Below are positions 44,149 through 53,251 of a stretch of DNA of 64,000 nucleotides, piece by piece. Under the pieces are notes generated by a model, which did no database searches, had not been told where the DNA came from, and saw only the letters and a program-made list of their open reading frames with translations. The stretch covers positions 124,001 through 188,000 of the forward strand of contig NZ_AP024643.1 of NCBI RefSeq assembly GCF_019977195.1, in the 5' to 3' direction. Source of the DNA: Arthrobacter sp. StoSoilA2 (GTDB lineage Bacteria; Actinomycetota; Actinomycetes; Actinomycetales; Micrococcaceae). Position 1 is the first letter of the stretch, and each line of letters begins with the position of its first letter. The position numbers and the translations under genes are program-made.

Positions 44149-45225
44149 CTAGAGGAAACGGTCCAGCAAGCTTGCTTCGGCCATGCGGCTCAGACCCTCG
44201 CGGACCGTGCGTGCGCGCTGATCGCCGATGCCGTCAACAGTCATGAGGTCATCGATGGTGGCTGCCATGAGGTTCTGCAAGCCGCCGAAGTAGTCCACCA
44301 GGCGATCGGCGACGGCCTTCGGCACGGACTTGAGGCCGGACAGTAGGCGGTAGCCGCGGGGCTGGACCACGGCGTCCAGCTGCTCAACGCCACCCGCGAA
44401 GCCGATGATTCCGGCAATCCTGCTCAAGTCAATCAGTTCAGTGGGGCCGAGGTTGAGGAGCGCCTGGACGGCTTCTTCAATATCCTCGGGAGTGGCGTCG
44501 GGGTCTGCGTAGTCGCGGATGATGACATCGCTGCCCGGGCCGCGGCCCATGGTGAGCTCCTCCACCTGGAGGGACAGCAGGCGGCCGTCTTCGCCAAGTT
44601 CCAGAACGTACTGAGCGATTTCCTCGGAGATACGCCGAACCATTTCCTGGCGTTGCAGGGTGACGGCCACATCCCTGACCGTGACCAGTGCTTCAATCTC
44701 CAGTGCTGAAAGGGAACTGGTGACTTGGTCCAGTCTCGCGCTGTAACGCTCCAACGTTGCCAAGGCCTGGTTGGCCCGCGCGAGGACCTTCTCCGAGCCC
44801 TCCAGGACGTGCCGCAGGCCGTTCACGTACAGCGCGATGATCTGCATCGACTGGCTGACGGAAATAACGGGAACGCCGGTCTGGATGGCGACGCGCTCGG
44901 CTGTGCGGTGCCGGGTCCCGGATTCCTGGGTCTCGATGCTTGAGTCCGGAACGAGCTGCACAGCGGCACGGACGATGTTGCTGGCGTCCTTGTCGCAGAT
45001 GATGGCGCCGTCCATCTTGGCGAGCTCACGCAGGCGCGTGGGCGAGAACTCGATGCCGATATCGAATCCGCCGGAACAGATGGAGTCGATGGTGCGGTCC
45101 GAGCCCAACACGATCAAGGCCCCGGTGCGTCCACGGAGGATGCGCTCCAAGCCGTCCCGTAGTGGAGTTCCGGGTGCGACTCTGGCCAGAGTCGCCTTGA
45201 GCGACTCTTCCGGGCTCCGGGCCAT
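44149..45225 (-). CDS. disA: DNA integrity scanning diadenylate cyclase DisA
   Basis: 358 residues, the usual actinobacterial length. It makes c-di-AMP from two ATP and scans DNA for branched structures. The DAC domain (about 1-145) carries DGA at 72-74 and RHR at 105-107 (SGTRHRTAERV). A helical spine follows, and the C-terminal HhH domain (GLQNLMAATIDDLMTVDGIG) binds DNA. ATG 45225 has AAGGGAAAC upstream. It is followed closely by radA on the same strand with one membrane gene between; DisA-RadA neighbourhoods are common. Confidence 0.97.
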   Translation of the reverse strand: MARSPEESLKATLARVAPGTPLRDGLERILRGRTGALIVLGSDRTIDSICSGGFDIGIEFSPTRLRELAKMDGAIICDKDASNIVRAAVQLVPDSSIETQESGTRHRTAERVAIQTGVPVISVSQSMQIIALYVNGLRHVLEGSEKVLARANQALATLERYSARLDQVTSSLSALEIEALVTVRDVAVTLQRQEMVRRISEEIAQYVLELGEDGRLLSLQVEELTMGRGPGSDVIIRDYADPDATPEDIEEAVQALLNLGPTELIDLSRIAGIIGFAGGVEQLDAVVQPRGYRLLSGLKSVPKAVADRLVDYFGGLQNLMAATIDDLMTVDGIGDQRARTVREGLSRMAEASLLDRFL

Positions 45226-45489
45226 TGGGTTTCCCTTCGAAGGTGCAAGCCATGGCTCACAGACAAGCTGAATCCGGCATCTGCGGGCGCTTCGAAAAAT
45301 GCCCTGATGACGACTAGCACCATGATATGGCTTCCGGGCACCGTTAACCGCACCAGCAAGCCCCAAAGTGGGTCATTTCGTTATGTGCGGGGATGGCTGG
45401 AAGGTGCGTTTTCTTGCCTCACCGGCAAGGGTTGTTTGGGCCTATTGGGCGGTTGACGTGCTTCGATATAACAAATTGGTGTAGATATT

Positions 45490-46113
45490 CTAGTAATCCA
45501 CCTGCCGCTTCAGCTTGTTCCCGAGCCACAGCATCGCCAGGCTCACCAGGAGGAAGCCGACGGAAATCGCTGCGGCAAAAACCACCACACCGCCCCAGCC
45601 ACCTGCCCGGGCGGGGTCGATGAACCAGTACGGGTACCACTTGACGAACGCTCCACGGATGAGGCTATAGACCAGGTAGCCCACCGGGTAGAGCAGCCAG
45701 TACCAGATATGGCGGGTAGTCAAGGTTGCCCGCGGTGGTTGGAACAGCCAGTCCACCACCATCACCACAGGGATCAGGTAGTGGACCACAAAGTTGACCC
45801 ACGGAAGAAGGGAGCCAAGGTCCTCGCCGGCAAGCAAAGCGCCGAATACCAGTCCAACTACGGCCATGGCGATGGTCGCCGTGCCGCGGGTGGCGTCATC
45901 GATCTCACTGGGTCGTTTCCGGACCAGAACCCTGTATCCGCTGATGAGCAGCACCACGGCCGCGAAGATATTGGATAAGTTGGTGAAGTAGCTGAAGAAG
46001 TTCCAGACGTCGTACCCCATGCCTAAATGAACCGTCAGCTGCGTTCCCACTGCCACCAGGGTCAAAAGGCCAAAGAAAAAGCGTCCCCCAATAAGCACAG
46101 TTCTTTTGGTCAT
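45490..46113 (-). CDS. Pr6Pr family six-helix membrane protein
   Basis: 207 residues with six hydrophobic segments, starting GGRFFFGLLTLVAVGTQLTV and WNFFSYFTNLSNIFAAVVLL. FSYFTNLSN and the later LPWVNFVVHYLIPVVMVVDW are characteristic of the Pr6Pr (FAR-17a/AIG1-like) family. Function unknown in bacteria. It lies 54 nt after radA and 264 bp before disA. Confidence 0.85.
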   Translation of the reverse strand: MTKRTVLIGGRFFFGLLTLVAVGTQLTVHLGMGYDVWNFFSYFTNLSNIFAAVVLLISGYRVLVRKRPSEIDDATRGTATIAMAVVGLVFGALLAGEDLGSLLPWVNFVVHYLIPVVMVVDWLFQPPRATLTTRHIWYWLLYPVGYLVYSLIRGAFVKWYPYWFIDPARAGGWGGVVVFAAAISVGFLLVSLAMLWLGNKLKRQVDY

Positions 46114-46167
46114 GGCCCAATCCTTGCCGAAACCGCAGCTCAGCGGGCTCCCGACACCCCGGCGGAA

Positions 46168-47541
46168 TTACGTGATCAGCAGTTCCAGCGCTTCGGCCAG
46201 GTGGCCAACTTCCCGCACCGAGAAGCCGTCCGGGATGACACCGGCGCCCGCCGGGCTGGCAGGCACGATCGCATGCGTGAACCCTAGCCGGTGGGCTTCC
46301 TGGATGCGCTGGTTAATCCCGGGAACGGGACGTACTTCGCCAGCCAGGCCCACTTCGCCGAACGCAATGAGCCGTTGGGGTAGCGCCTTGCGGGACTTGG
46401 CCGATGCGACGGCCAACGCAACAGCCAAGTCTGTGGCCGGCTCCGTGAGTTTCACCCCGCCCACGGTTGCCACATACGAATCGTCCTTATGGAGCATGCA
46501 GCCGGCACGCTGCTGAAGCACTGCGAGCAACATGGCAACCCTGGAGCTTTCCAGCCCGCTGGTGGCACGCCGGGGCTGGGAATTGGCGCTCTCGGCGAGG
46601 AGCGACTGGACCTCAGCGAGCAAGGGCCTGCGACCCTCCATGGTCACTGTGATGCAGGTTCCGGAGACGGGCTCCCGGGTCCGCGAAACGAACAACCCGC
46701 TGGGATCGGCCAACCCCTCGATGCCGGCCTCGTTAAGATCAAAGCAACCGACGTCGTCCGTGGCGCCATAGCGGTTTTTTACGGCCCGCAACAGCCGCAG
46801 GCGCGAGTGGCGCTCGCCTTCGAACTGGCATACGACATCCACAAGGTGTTCCAGCAAACGCGGCCCTGCGATGGTGCCTTCCTTGGTCACATGGCCAACC
46901 AGCAACGTTGTCATGTTGCGTCGCTTGGCCGCAGAGATGATGGACGCCGCAACCTCGCGTACCTGCGAGACACCACCGGCGCTTCCTTCGACGTCGGCGC
47001 TGCTGAGCGTCTGCACAGAGTCCACGATCAGCAGCTTGGGCTCGAGCTTCTCCACTTGGCCCAATGCCTGCCCAAGATCGGTCTCGGCGGACAGATACAA
47101 AGTGTGCGCAACGGCGTCGATCCGCTCCGCCCGGAGCTTCACCTGTGCTGCGGATTCCTCGCCCGTAATGTACAGGACATCCTGCCCTGTGCGGGCAAAT
47201 TTCGCGGCGACGTCCAGCAGCAGGGTGGACTTCCCGACGCCGGGTTCCCCAGCGAGCAGGATGACGGCACCGGGAACGAGCCCTCCTCCAAGGACGCGGT
47301 CCAACTCGTCCACACCCGTGGGCAGGAATGCCGCCGTTGTCCCATCCACCTCAGCGATCCGGCGGGCCGGCTCCAAAACTGTTGCGGCCGCCGTCGTACG
47401 CGCAACAGTGGCGCCGTACTCCTCAACGGTTCCCCACGCCTGGCACTCACCGCACCTGCCCACCCACTTGATGGCCGTCCAGCCGCATTCGGCGCATTTG
47501 TAGGCGGGTGTCTTGGATGCGCGGGAGGTCTTGGAAGCCAT
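46168..47541 (-). CDS. radA: DNA repair protein RadA (Sms)
   Basis: 457 residues. Zinc finger Cys16-x2-Cys19 and Cys30-x2-Cys33 (YKCAECGWTAIKWVGRCGEC). RecA-like ATPase with Walker A GEPGVGKST, Walker B LLIVDSVQTL, and the RadA-specific KNRYG box in LRAVKNRYGATDDVG. The C-terminal Lon-protease-like domain lacks proteolysis in this family (TVGGVKLTEPATDLAVALAV). It promotes branch migration in recombination. Start at ATG 47541; no Shine-Dalgarno is visible, but TAATAC (47576-47571) with TTGGCA (47601-47596) could be a promoter giving a short leader. Confidence 0.96.
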   Translation of the reverse strand: MASKTSRASKTPAYKCAECGWTAIKWVGRCGECQAWGTVEEYGATVARTTAAATVLEPARRIAEVDGTTAAFLPTGVDELDRVLGGGLVPGAVILLAGEPGVGKSTLLLDVAAKFARTGQDVLYITGEESAAQVKLRAERIDAVAHTLYLSAETDLGQALGQVEKLEPKLLIVDSVQTLSSADVEGSAGGVSQVREVAASIISAAKRRNMTTLLVGHVTKEGTIAGPRLLEHLVDVVCQFEGERHSRLRLLRAVKNRYGATDDVGCFDLNEAGIEGLADPSGLFVSRTREPVSGTCITVTMEGRRPLLAEVQSLLAESANSQPRRATSGLESSRVAMLLAVLQQRAGCMLHKDDSYVATVGGVKLTEPATDLAVALAVASAKSRKALPQRLIAFGEVGLAGEVRPVPGINQRIQEAHRLGFTHAIVPASPAGAGVIPDGFSVREVGHLAEALELLIT

Positions 47542-47577
47542 GGGTTCAAGGTTAGTCGCGGGGGCTGACAGTATTAG

Positions 47578-47641
47578 CCGCGAGATGGCATTTGATGCCA
47601 ATGTTCAGCCGGCGGATTGTCATTAAATGCCATCTCGGCGG
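47578..47641. repeat. palindromic element between radA and the FUSC gene
   Basis: CCGCGAGATGGCATTTGATG (from 47578) pairs with CATTAAATGCCATCTCGGCGG (ending 47641), with one bulge and one G-U. An inner CAAT/ATTG step extends it. It follows the FUSC stop in the direction of that gene's transcription and overlaps the likely radA promoter. The repeat core differs from the elements at 28266 and 53252. Confidence 0.8.
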
Positions 47642-47648
47642 GAGCGGC

Positions 47649-48776
47649 CTACAGAGCCGGCAGCACGTCCCGGGCCTCGTCGGGTTCCAAACCGCTCGCT
47701 TCCAGCAAATCCACCATGAGGGGGCGGAACAACATCACCACGGTTTCGCCCTCAAGCTTCTGAACGTCCAGCATTTTGGGGTGCAGGCGCGAGGCGATGT
47801 CGGTCAGCTCGTTGCGTGCGTGACGCAGATGAACGCGGCGGGTTCCTTCGCTCTGCTCCGCCAGGCCGATGGTCAGTTCATCGATTGCGGCGGCAGTTTC
47901 CTGCAGCACCTCGGAAATGCTTTCAATTGCTTCGTCGGACAGCGCAGCATGGTTGATTGCGCTGGTGAGCCTGCGGGCAAAAACGCGGCTGTTACGGAGC
48001 GCGAGGTCGATGTATTCCAGCGAGTGCTCCAGGCTGGCTAGCTCGTCGCGGTGCCTCCGGTGCGCCGGGGCGAGCGTTGCAACTTCGCCGGACGCCCGCA
48101 GGGTCTGCCGCATCCGGTCCACCAGTGGCTGGCAGTTACGGCCGCGAATCAGCGCGTGCCAGGCGATGGTGGAGTCACTTTCGACCATGGCCTTGGCGCA
48201 CTCGCGCAGCACTTCGGCGAGTTCGTGCAGGATTTTTTGGACATCCTTTCGCGGCTCCCGGCGCGGGTCCTTCGGCACCAAAATGGTCACCAGCAGAGCG
48301 AACACCCCACCCACCACCGCATCCAGGCTTCGCGTGAACGGCCCGCCGGCCGGCGCAGGCAGCAGCACCACCAGCAGCGACTGGAGCCCCAGCTGGGTGG
48401 TGAAAATAGTCCCGCTGTCCAGGAACCTGGCCAGCAGGATAGAGAAAAGAAGCACGACGGCGGCCTGCAGGATCCCAGCGCCCAGCCAGTGGAGCAGCAG
48501 GTCACCCACCACGATGCCGAGCGTGCAGCCCAGACCGACCTCAATAACACGGCGCAAGCGCGGATCACGGGAGAAGCCGAGCGCAATCAGCGAAGAAGTG
48601 GCCGCGAACAAGGGCCCCTGGTGACCCAGTACGTATTCCGCGAAAGCGTAGGCCCCCACTGCGCACACCGTCATTTGAATAGCGGGCGTCAGCGAGTTCC
48701 GGCTACGGACCAATCCCGTCCGGACTCTGGCACGCAGGAACCTCTTGCTTGCAGAAAATCCCTTCGCGGCAGCCAT
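47649..48776 (-). CDS. FUSC family (aromatic acid exporter-like) membrane protein
   Basis: 375 residues from ATG 48776, chosen because TGGAGGAC precedes it. An N-terminal set of about six helices (LTPAIQMTVCAVGAYAFAEY, LFAATSSLIALGFSRDPRLR, and GIVVGDLLLHWLGAGILQAA) corresponds to the FUSC/ArAE module. A long helical cytoplasmic part follows (from about 185), with coiled-coil tendency. Such proteins are proposed exporters of aromatic acids. Substrate unknown. Confidence 0.85.
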   Translation of the reverse strand: MAAAKGFSASKRFLRARVRTGLVRSRNSLTPAIQMTVCAVGAYAFAEYVLGHQGPLFAATSSLIALGFSRDPRLRRVIEVGLGCTLGIVVGDLLLHWLGAGILQAAVVLLFSILLARFLDSGTIFTTQLGLQSLLVVLLPAPAGGPFTRSLDAVVGGVFALLVTILVPKDPRREPRKDVQKILHELAEVLRECAKAMVESDSTIAWHALIRGRNCQPLVDRMRQTLRASGEVATLAPAHRRHRDELASLEHSLEYIDLALRNSRVFARRLTSAINHAALSDEAIESISEVLQETAAAIDELTIGLAEQSEGTRRVHLRHARNELTDIASRLHPKMLDVQKLEGETVVMLFRPLMVDLLEASGLEPDEARDVLPAL

Positions 48777-48869
48777 GTCCTCCAGTCTATTTGCCGAACG
48801 GCCGCCAAAGACGGGAACCCAGCCCCCACTCAAGGTGGCACGCGCCACATAACCCAATGGTCCGCCGTC

Positions 48870-48926
48870 GTTCACTTTGCGTTCACCTTCCACGTCAGAT
48901 CCCGTTACCTGCGCTGTTTACCTTTC
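48870..48926 (+). promoter_or_regulatory. PHO box (PhoP-type direct repeats) upstream of pstS
   Basis: GTTCACTTTGC (48870-48880) and GTTCACCTTCC (48881-48891) are adjacent 11-bp direct repeats, matching the actinobacterial PHO box consensus GTTCAC. Further degenerate units in near-11-bp register are GTTACCTGCGC (48904-48914) and GTTTACCTTTC (48916-48926). PhoP activation of pst genes under phosphate starvation is established for actinobacteria; its use here is inference from the site. Confidence 0.8.
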
Positions 48927-49013
48927 AGTAAAGGCACAAAAGGTCCATAGCTCACGCACGCCGAAATCTCCGTTCGGCCCGCATCAGAGAATCCCTGGAA
49001 GGGGTACATCCAA

Positions 49014-50135
49014 GTGAAGGCAACTCGCTTCGGCCGCAACGCGGCAATCGCGGTCATCGCAGCTGGCGCTCTCGCGCTCACCGCTTGCGGTTCAGACAAC
49101 GCAACGGGCACCGCCGCTGGCACGCCGTCAGCAGCATCGGGCACCAAGGTCACCGGCACCCTCACCGGCATCGGCGCATCCTCCACCGGCGCAGCCATGG
49201 ACGCCTGGAAGGCCGGCTTTGCCAGTGCAAACCAGGGCGCGACCGTGCAGTACTCCCCGGACGGTTCCGGCGCAGGCCGCAAGGCCATCATCGACGGCTC
49301 GGCACAGTTCGCCGGCTCGGACGCTTACCTGAAGGACGAAGAGCTCGAGAGCTCCAAGGCCAAGTGCGGCCCTGAAGGCGCCATCAACATCCCGGTGTAC
49401 ATCTCCCCGATCGCCGTCGCTTTCAACGTTCCGGGCGTCACTGACCTTAAGCTCGACGCCGCGACTGTCGCCAAGATTTTCCGCGGCGAAATCGCCAACT
49501 GGAATGACCCCGCAATCGCGGCCCTGAACGCCGGCGTTACCCTGCCGGACCTCAAGGTCACCCCGGTGAACCGCTCTGACGATTCCGGAACCACCACCAA
49601 CTTCACCGACTACCTCGCAGCTGCTGCTCCCGAGGTCTGGACGGACAAGGCCGCAGGCATCTGGCCGGCAAGCCTGAAGGGCGAGAACGCCAAGGGCACC
49701 TCCGGCGTCGTCAAGACCGTCACCGACACCCCGGGCGCCGTGACCTACGCCGATGACTCCGCTGTCTCCGGCAAGCTGGGCACCGCATCCATCAAGGTCG
49801 GCGAGGAATTCGTCAAGATCTCCGCTGATGCTGCTTCCAAGGCCGTCGAAGCCGGCAAGCCCGTTGACGGCCGCGCCGCCAACGACGTTGCCATCAAGCT
49901 GGACCGCAAGACCACAGTCTCCGGCGCCTACCCGGTAGTGCTCGTTTCCTACCACGTCGTATGCACCACGTACGAGACCAAGGCAGTCGCTGACCTGGTC
50001 AAGGCCTTCGAAAGCTACGTAGTTTCAGACGAAGGACAGAAGACCGCCGCTGACGCTGCCAAGTCCGCACCGCTCTCCAAGACGCTGCAGGACAAGGCCA
50101 AGGCCGCCATCGAAACCATCAAGGCCAAGGCCTAG
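49014..50135 (+). CDS. pstS: phosphate ABC transporter substrate-binding lipoprotein PstS
   Basis: 373 residues, GTG start with GGAAGGGG upstream. Lipoprotein signal ending LALTACGSD, with lipidated Cys near residue 25. Phosphate-binding loops are TGIGASSTGAAMDAWKAGFA, SPDGSGAGRKAIIDGSAQFAGSD and VNRSDDSGTTTNFTDYL, all typical of PstS. First gene of pstSCAB. A 19-bp hairpin separates it from pstC and may allow PstS to be made in excess. phoU is not within the operon. Confidence 0.97.
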   Translation: MKATRFGRNAAIAVIAAGALALTACGSDNATGTAAGTPSAASGTKVTGTLTGIGASSTGAAMDAWKAGFASANQGATVQYSPDGSGAGRKAIIDGSAQFAGSDAYLKDEELESSKAKCGPEGAINIPVYISPIAVAFNVPGVTDLKLDAATVAKIFRGEIANWNDPAIAALNAGVTLPDLKVTPVNRSDDSGTTTNFTDYLAAAAPEVWTDKAAGIWPASLKGENAKGTSGVVKTVTDTPGAVTYADDSAVSGKLGTASIKVGEEFVKISADAASKAVEAGKPVDGRAANDVAIKLDRKTTVSGAYPVVLVSYHVVCTTYETKAVADLVKAFESYVVSDEGQKTAADAAKSAPLSKTLQDKAKAAIETIKAKA

Positions 50136-50173
50136 GGTTTCCGGCGGGTTTGCCTGAACCCGGCTAAACACTG

Positions 50174-50230
50174 AAGTTCCCTGTCCTGCGCGGAGTGGCT
50201 GAAAGGCCGTTCGCGCGGGATAGGGAACTT
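50174..50230 (+). promoter_or_regulatory. long intercistronic hairpin between pstS and pstC
   Basis: Arms 50174-50192 (AAGTTCCCTGTCCTGCGCG) and 50212-50230 (CGCGCGGGATAGGGAACTT) pair over 19 bp as RNA, with the only two differences being G-U wobbles; the loop is 19 nt. There is no T-tract after it, so it fits an mRNA-stabilising or attenuating structure more than a full terminator. Confidence 0.85.
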
Positions 50231-50271
50231 AGCCATGTAAGACCAGTTCACTGAGACTGAAGGATCGTGAA

Positions 50272-51204
50272 GTGACCACCAACTCCCTGACAACCTCCCA
50301 AGGCGCAGGACGCGCCGGGGACAAGGTTTTCTCCGGGGCCGCCATGGCCGCAGGGTGCCTGATTCTCGCGGTTCTCTTCGGAGTCGCCCTGTTCCTCGTG
50401 GTGCAGGCAATCCCTGCACTCGTCGCACCGCCTGCGGACATCCAGGGCGGCCACGGCTTCTTCGCCTACATCGCCCCGATCGTCGTGGGCACGCTCATCG
50501 CCGCCGTGATCGCGCTTGTCATCGCAACCCCCGTGGCAATCGGGGTGGCCCTGTTCATCTCGCACTACGCCCCGCGCCGGCTGGCTTCGGGGCTCGGCTA
50601 CGTTGTGGACCTGCTGGCCGCCATCCCCTCCGTCGTCTACGGTGCGTGGGGCGCGGCTTTCCTGGCCAAGGAAATCTCCCCGGCCTACGACTGGCTCGCC
50701 AACAACCTCGGCTGGATCCCGATCTTCCAGGGACCGGCATCCGCCACCGGTAAGACCATCCTCACCGCCGGCATCGTCCTGTCCGTCATGGTCCTTCCCA
50801 TCATCACCTCCCTGTCCCGCGAAATCTTCCTGCAGACCCCCAAGCTGCACGAAGAAGCTGCGCTCGCATTGGGAGCCACCCGCTGGGAAATGATCCGCAT
50901 GGCGGTACTTCCGTTTGGTCGTCCGGGAATCGTGAGCGCCATCATGCTGGGCCTGGGCCGTGCCCTTGGCGAGACAATGGCGGTTGCACTGGTGCTGTCC
51001 TCGGGAGTCTTGACTGCAAGCCTCATCCAGTCCGGCAACCAGACCATCGCCGCCGAAATTGCGCTGAACTTCCCGGAAGCCAGCGGGCTCAAGGTCAATA
51101 CGTTGATCGCCGCAGGCCTGGTGCTGTTCGTCATCACCCTTGGCGTGAACATGATTGCCCGCTGGATCATCACCAAGCACAAAGAATTCTCGGGAGCCAA
51201 CTAA
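50272..51204 (+). CDS. pstC: phosphate ABC transporter permease PstC
   Basis: 310 residues, six membrane helices, from GTG 50272 with AAGGATC upstream. The permease coupling loop is EEAALALGATRWEMIRMAVL (EAA motif). IPSVVYGAWGAAFLAKEISP is typical of PstC. Together with PstA it forms the channel. Its stop abuts the pstA ATG with no gap. Confidence 0.96.
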   Translation: MTTNSLTTSQGAGRAGDKVFSGAAMAAGCLILAVLFGVALFLVVQAIPALVAPPADIQGGHGFFAYIAPIVVGTLIAAVIALVIATPVAIGVALFISHYAPRRLASGLGYVVDLLAAIPSVVYGAWGAAFLAKEISPAYDWLANNLGWIPIFQGPASATGKTILTAGIVLSVMVLPIITSLSREIFLQTPKLHEEAALALGATRWEMIRMAVLPFGRPGIVSAIMLGLGRALGETMAVALVLSSGVLTASLIQSGNQTIAAEIALNFPEASGLKVNTLIAAGLVLFVITLGVNMIARWIITKHKEFSGAN

Positions 51205-52308
51205 ATGACCGCCACCGTAGTCCGCAAGCGCTCGGCGCTCACCAAGGGCCAACTGCCCAAGTTCGCTCCTTACATTGTCCTGGCCGTCGCCCTGATCGTG
51301 GGCGCAGCCATCCTGGCCCTTATCGGGTTCAACGCCTTTGGCTGGGGCCTTGTCTCCGCGGTCCTGTTCACCCTCGGCCTGGTGGCGTGGAGCGGAGCCG
51401 TCGAAGGCGCCCGCAAGGCCAAGGACAAGCTGGCCACGTGCTTGATTGTCGGGGCTTTCCTGATTGCCCTCCTGCCGTTGATCTCCGTCATCTGGACTGT
51501 GCTGGTGAACGGCATTCCCGGCCTGGTAACCCCTGGATTCCTTGGTACGTCCATGAACGGCGTCACCGGTGCCTTCGATAACAAGGCAGCCGAGGAAGGC
51601 GGCAAGGTCCTCGGCGGCATCTATCACGCGCTGCTGGGCACCCTCCAGATCACGCTCCTGGCCACCGTCATCTCCGTGCCGGTCGGCCTGCTCACCGCCA
51701 TCTACCTGGTGGAATACGGCAACGACCGTCCCCTTGCCCGCGCCATTACGTTCTTCGTGGATGTCATGACCGGCATTCCCTCCATCGTTGCCGGCCTCTT
51801 CGCGGCAGCATTTTTCTTCGCGGTTGTTGGCCCCGGCACCAAGACCGGTGCGGTAGCCGCCGTCGCGCTTTCCGTACTGATGATCCCGGTTGTGGTCCGC
51901 TCCAGCGAGGAAATGCTCAAGATCGTCCCGAACGAGCTCCGCGAAGCCTCCTACGCGCTCGGCGTGCGTAAATGGCGCACCATCACCAAGGTGGTTATTC
52001 CGACAGCGATCTCCGGCATTGCGTCCGGTGTTACCTTGGCCATCGCCCGGGTTATCGGCGAGACCGCTCCCATCCTGGTCACTGCAGGCTTCGCGACCAC
52101 TATCAACAACAACGTCTTTGGCGGATGGATGGCCTCGCTGCCCACGTTCATCTACACCCAGATCCTGAACCCGACTTCGCCGTCCAACCCTGGCCCCTCG
52201 GACCAGCGGGCATGGGGCGCTGCTTTGGTGCTGATCATCCTGGTGATGCTCCTGAACCTCGGAGCCCGCGTCATTGCCCGCCTGTTCGCTCCCAAAACGG
52301 GACGCTAG
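51205..52308 (+). CDS. pstA: phosphate ABC transporter permease PstA
   Basis: 367 residues, longer than the common about 290 because of an N-terminal region with two extra hydrophobic segments (FAPYIVLAVALIVGAAILAL and FGWGLVSAVLFTLGLVAWSG). The permease core has the EAA loop ELREASYALGVRKWRTITKV and GIPSIVAGLFAAAFFF. The extra helices are seen in actinobacterial PstA. The stop lies at the foot of a GC hairpin before pstB. Confidence 0.95.
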   Translation: MTATVVRKRSALTKGQLPKFAPYIVLAVALIVGAAILALIGFNAFGWGLVSAVLFTLGLVAWSGAVEGARKAKDKLATCLIVGAFLIALLPLISVIWTVLVNGIPGLVTPGFLGTSMNGVTGAFDNKAAEEGGKVLGGIYHALLGTLQITLLATVISVPVGLLTAIYLVEYGNDRPLARAITFFVDVMTGIPSIVAGLFAAAFFFAVVGPGTKTGAVAAVALSVLMIPVVVRSSEEMLKIVPNELREASYALGVRKWRTITKVVIPTAISGIASGVTLAIARVIGETAPILVTAGFATTINNNVFGGWMASLPTFIYTQILNPTSPSNPGPSDQRAWGAALVLIILVMLLNLGARVIARLFAPKTGR

Positions 52309-52334
52309 GCCGGGCCGGTTTTTCGGCCCCGGCC
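52308..52334 (+). promoter_or_regulatory. hairpin between pstA and pstB
   Basis: GGCCGGGCCG and CGGCCCCGGCC pair with one bulged base and a loop containing TTTTT. It starts at the last base of the pstA stop codon, 43 bp before the pstB ATG. It may tune pstB expression or processing. Confidence 0.6.
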
Positions 52335-52376
52335 CCAACCAACACTTCCATAAACCCCCAAGGAATAAGGAACACC

Positions 52377-53156
52377 ATGTCCAAGCGCATCGACGTCAAA
52401 GACTTGAATGTCTACTACGGCAGCTTCCTGGCTGTCGAGGACGTCAACATCAACATTGAAGCCAAGTCCGTCACGGCCTTCATTGGCCCGTCCGGTTGTG
52501 GCAAGTCCACCTTCCTCCGAACGCTGAACCGCATGCACGAGGTCCTTCCCGGTGCTCGCGTCGAGGGTGAGGTCCTGCTCGACGGCGACAACCTCTACGA
52601 CCCCGGCGTTGACCCGGTGACCGTGCGCACGCAGGTCGGCATGGTTTTCCAGCGCCCCAACCCGTTCCCCACGATGTCGATCCGGGACAATGTCCTGGCC
52701 GGCGTGAAGCTGAACAACAAGAAGATCTCCAAGGGCGAAGCAGATGCCCTGGTGGAGAAGTCGTTGATTGGAGCGAACCTGTGGAATGAGGTCAAGGACC
52801 GCTTGGACAAGCCAGGTTCCGGCCTCTCGGGCGGCCAGCAGCAGCGCCTCTGCATTGCCCGTGCAATTGCTGTTGAGCCCCAGGTGATCCTCATGGACGA
52901 GCCTTGCTCGGCTCTGGACCCCATCTCCACGCTGGCGGTCGAGGACCTCATCAATGAGCTCAAGGACCAGTACACCGTGGTGATCGTTACCCACAACATG
53001 CAGCAGGCCGCACGTGTGTCCGACAAGACTGCGTTCTTCAACATCGCCGGCACCGGCAAGCCCGGCAAGCTCATCGAGTTCGCTGACACCACCAGCATCT
53101 TCAACAACCCCGCCCAGAAGGCCACGGAAGACTACGTCTCCGGCCGCTTCGGATAA
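52377..53156 (+). CDS. pstB: phosphate ABC transporter ATP-binding protein PstB
   Basis: 259 residues. Walker A GPSGCGKST (37-45), Q-loop RPNPFPTM, signature LSGGQQQRLCIARA, Walker B VILMDEPCSALDP, and the switch His in VIVTHNMQQA. The sequence YYGSFLAVEDVNINIEAKSV at the N-terminus is typical of PstB. AAGGAATAAGGA precedes the ATG. Last gene of pstSCAB, followed by a strong terminator. Confidence 0.98.
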   Translation: MSKRIDVKDLNVYYGSFLAVEDVNINIEAKSVTAFIGPSGCGKSTFLRTLNRMHEVLPGARVEGEVLLDGDNLYDPGVDPVTVRTQVGMVFQRPNPFPTMSIRDNVLAGVKLNNKKISKGEADALVEKSLIGANLWNEVKDRLDKPGSGLSGGQQQRLCIARAIAVEPQVILMDEPCSALDPISTLAVEDLINELKDQYTVVIVTHNMQQAARVSDKTAFFNIAGTGKPGKLIEFADTTSIFNNPAQKATEDYVSGRFG

Positions 53157-53196
53157 GGGTCTGCAGATTCCGGCTTTGGGGGAGCCGGCAATGAAC

Positions 53197-53240
53197 GACG
53201 GCGGCCGTCGCCTTGGGGGTACGGCCGCCGTCACTTTTTT
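53197..53240 (+). terminator. terminator of the pst operon
   Basis: GACGGCGGCCGT and ACGGCCGCCGTC form a 12-bp perfect stem with a 12-nt loop, followed by ACTTTTTT. A smaller hairpin CCGGCT/AGCCGG lies just upstream (about 53170-53188). Confidence 0.93.
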
Positions 53241-53251
53241 GTACCCAAGTA

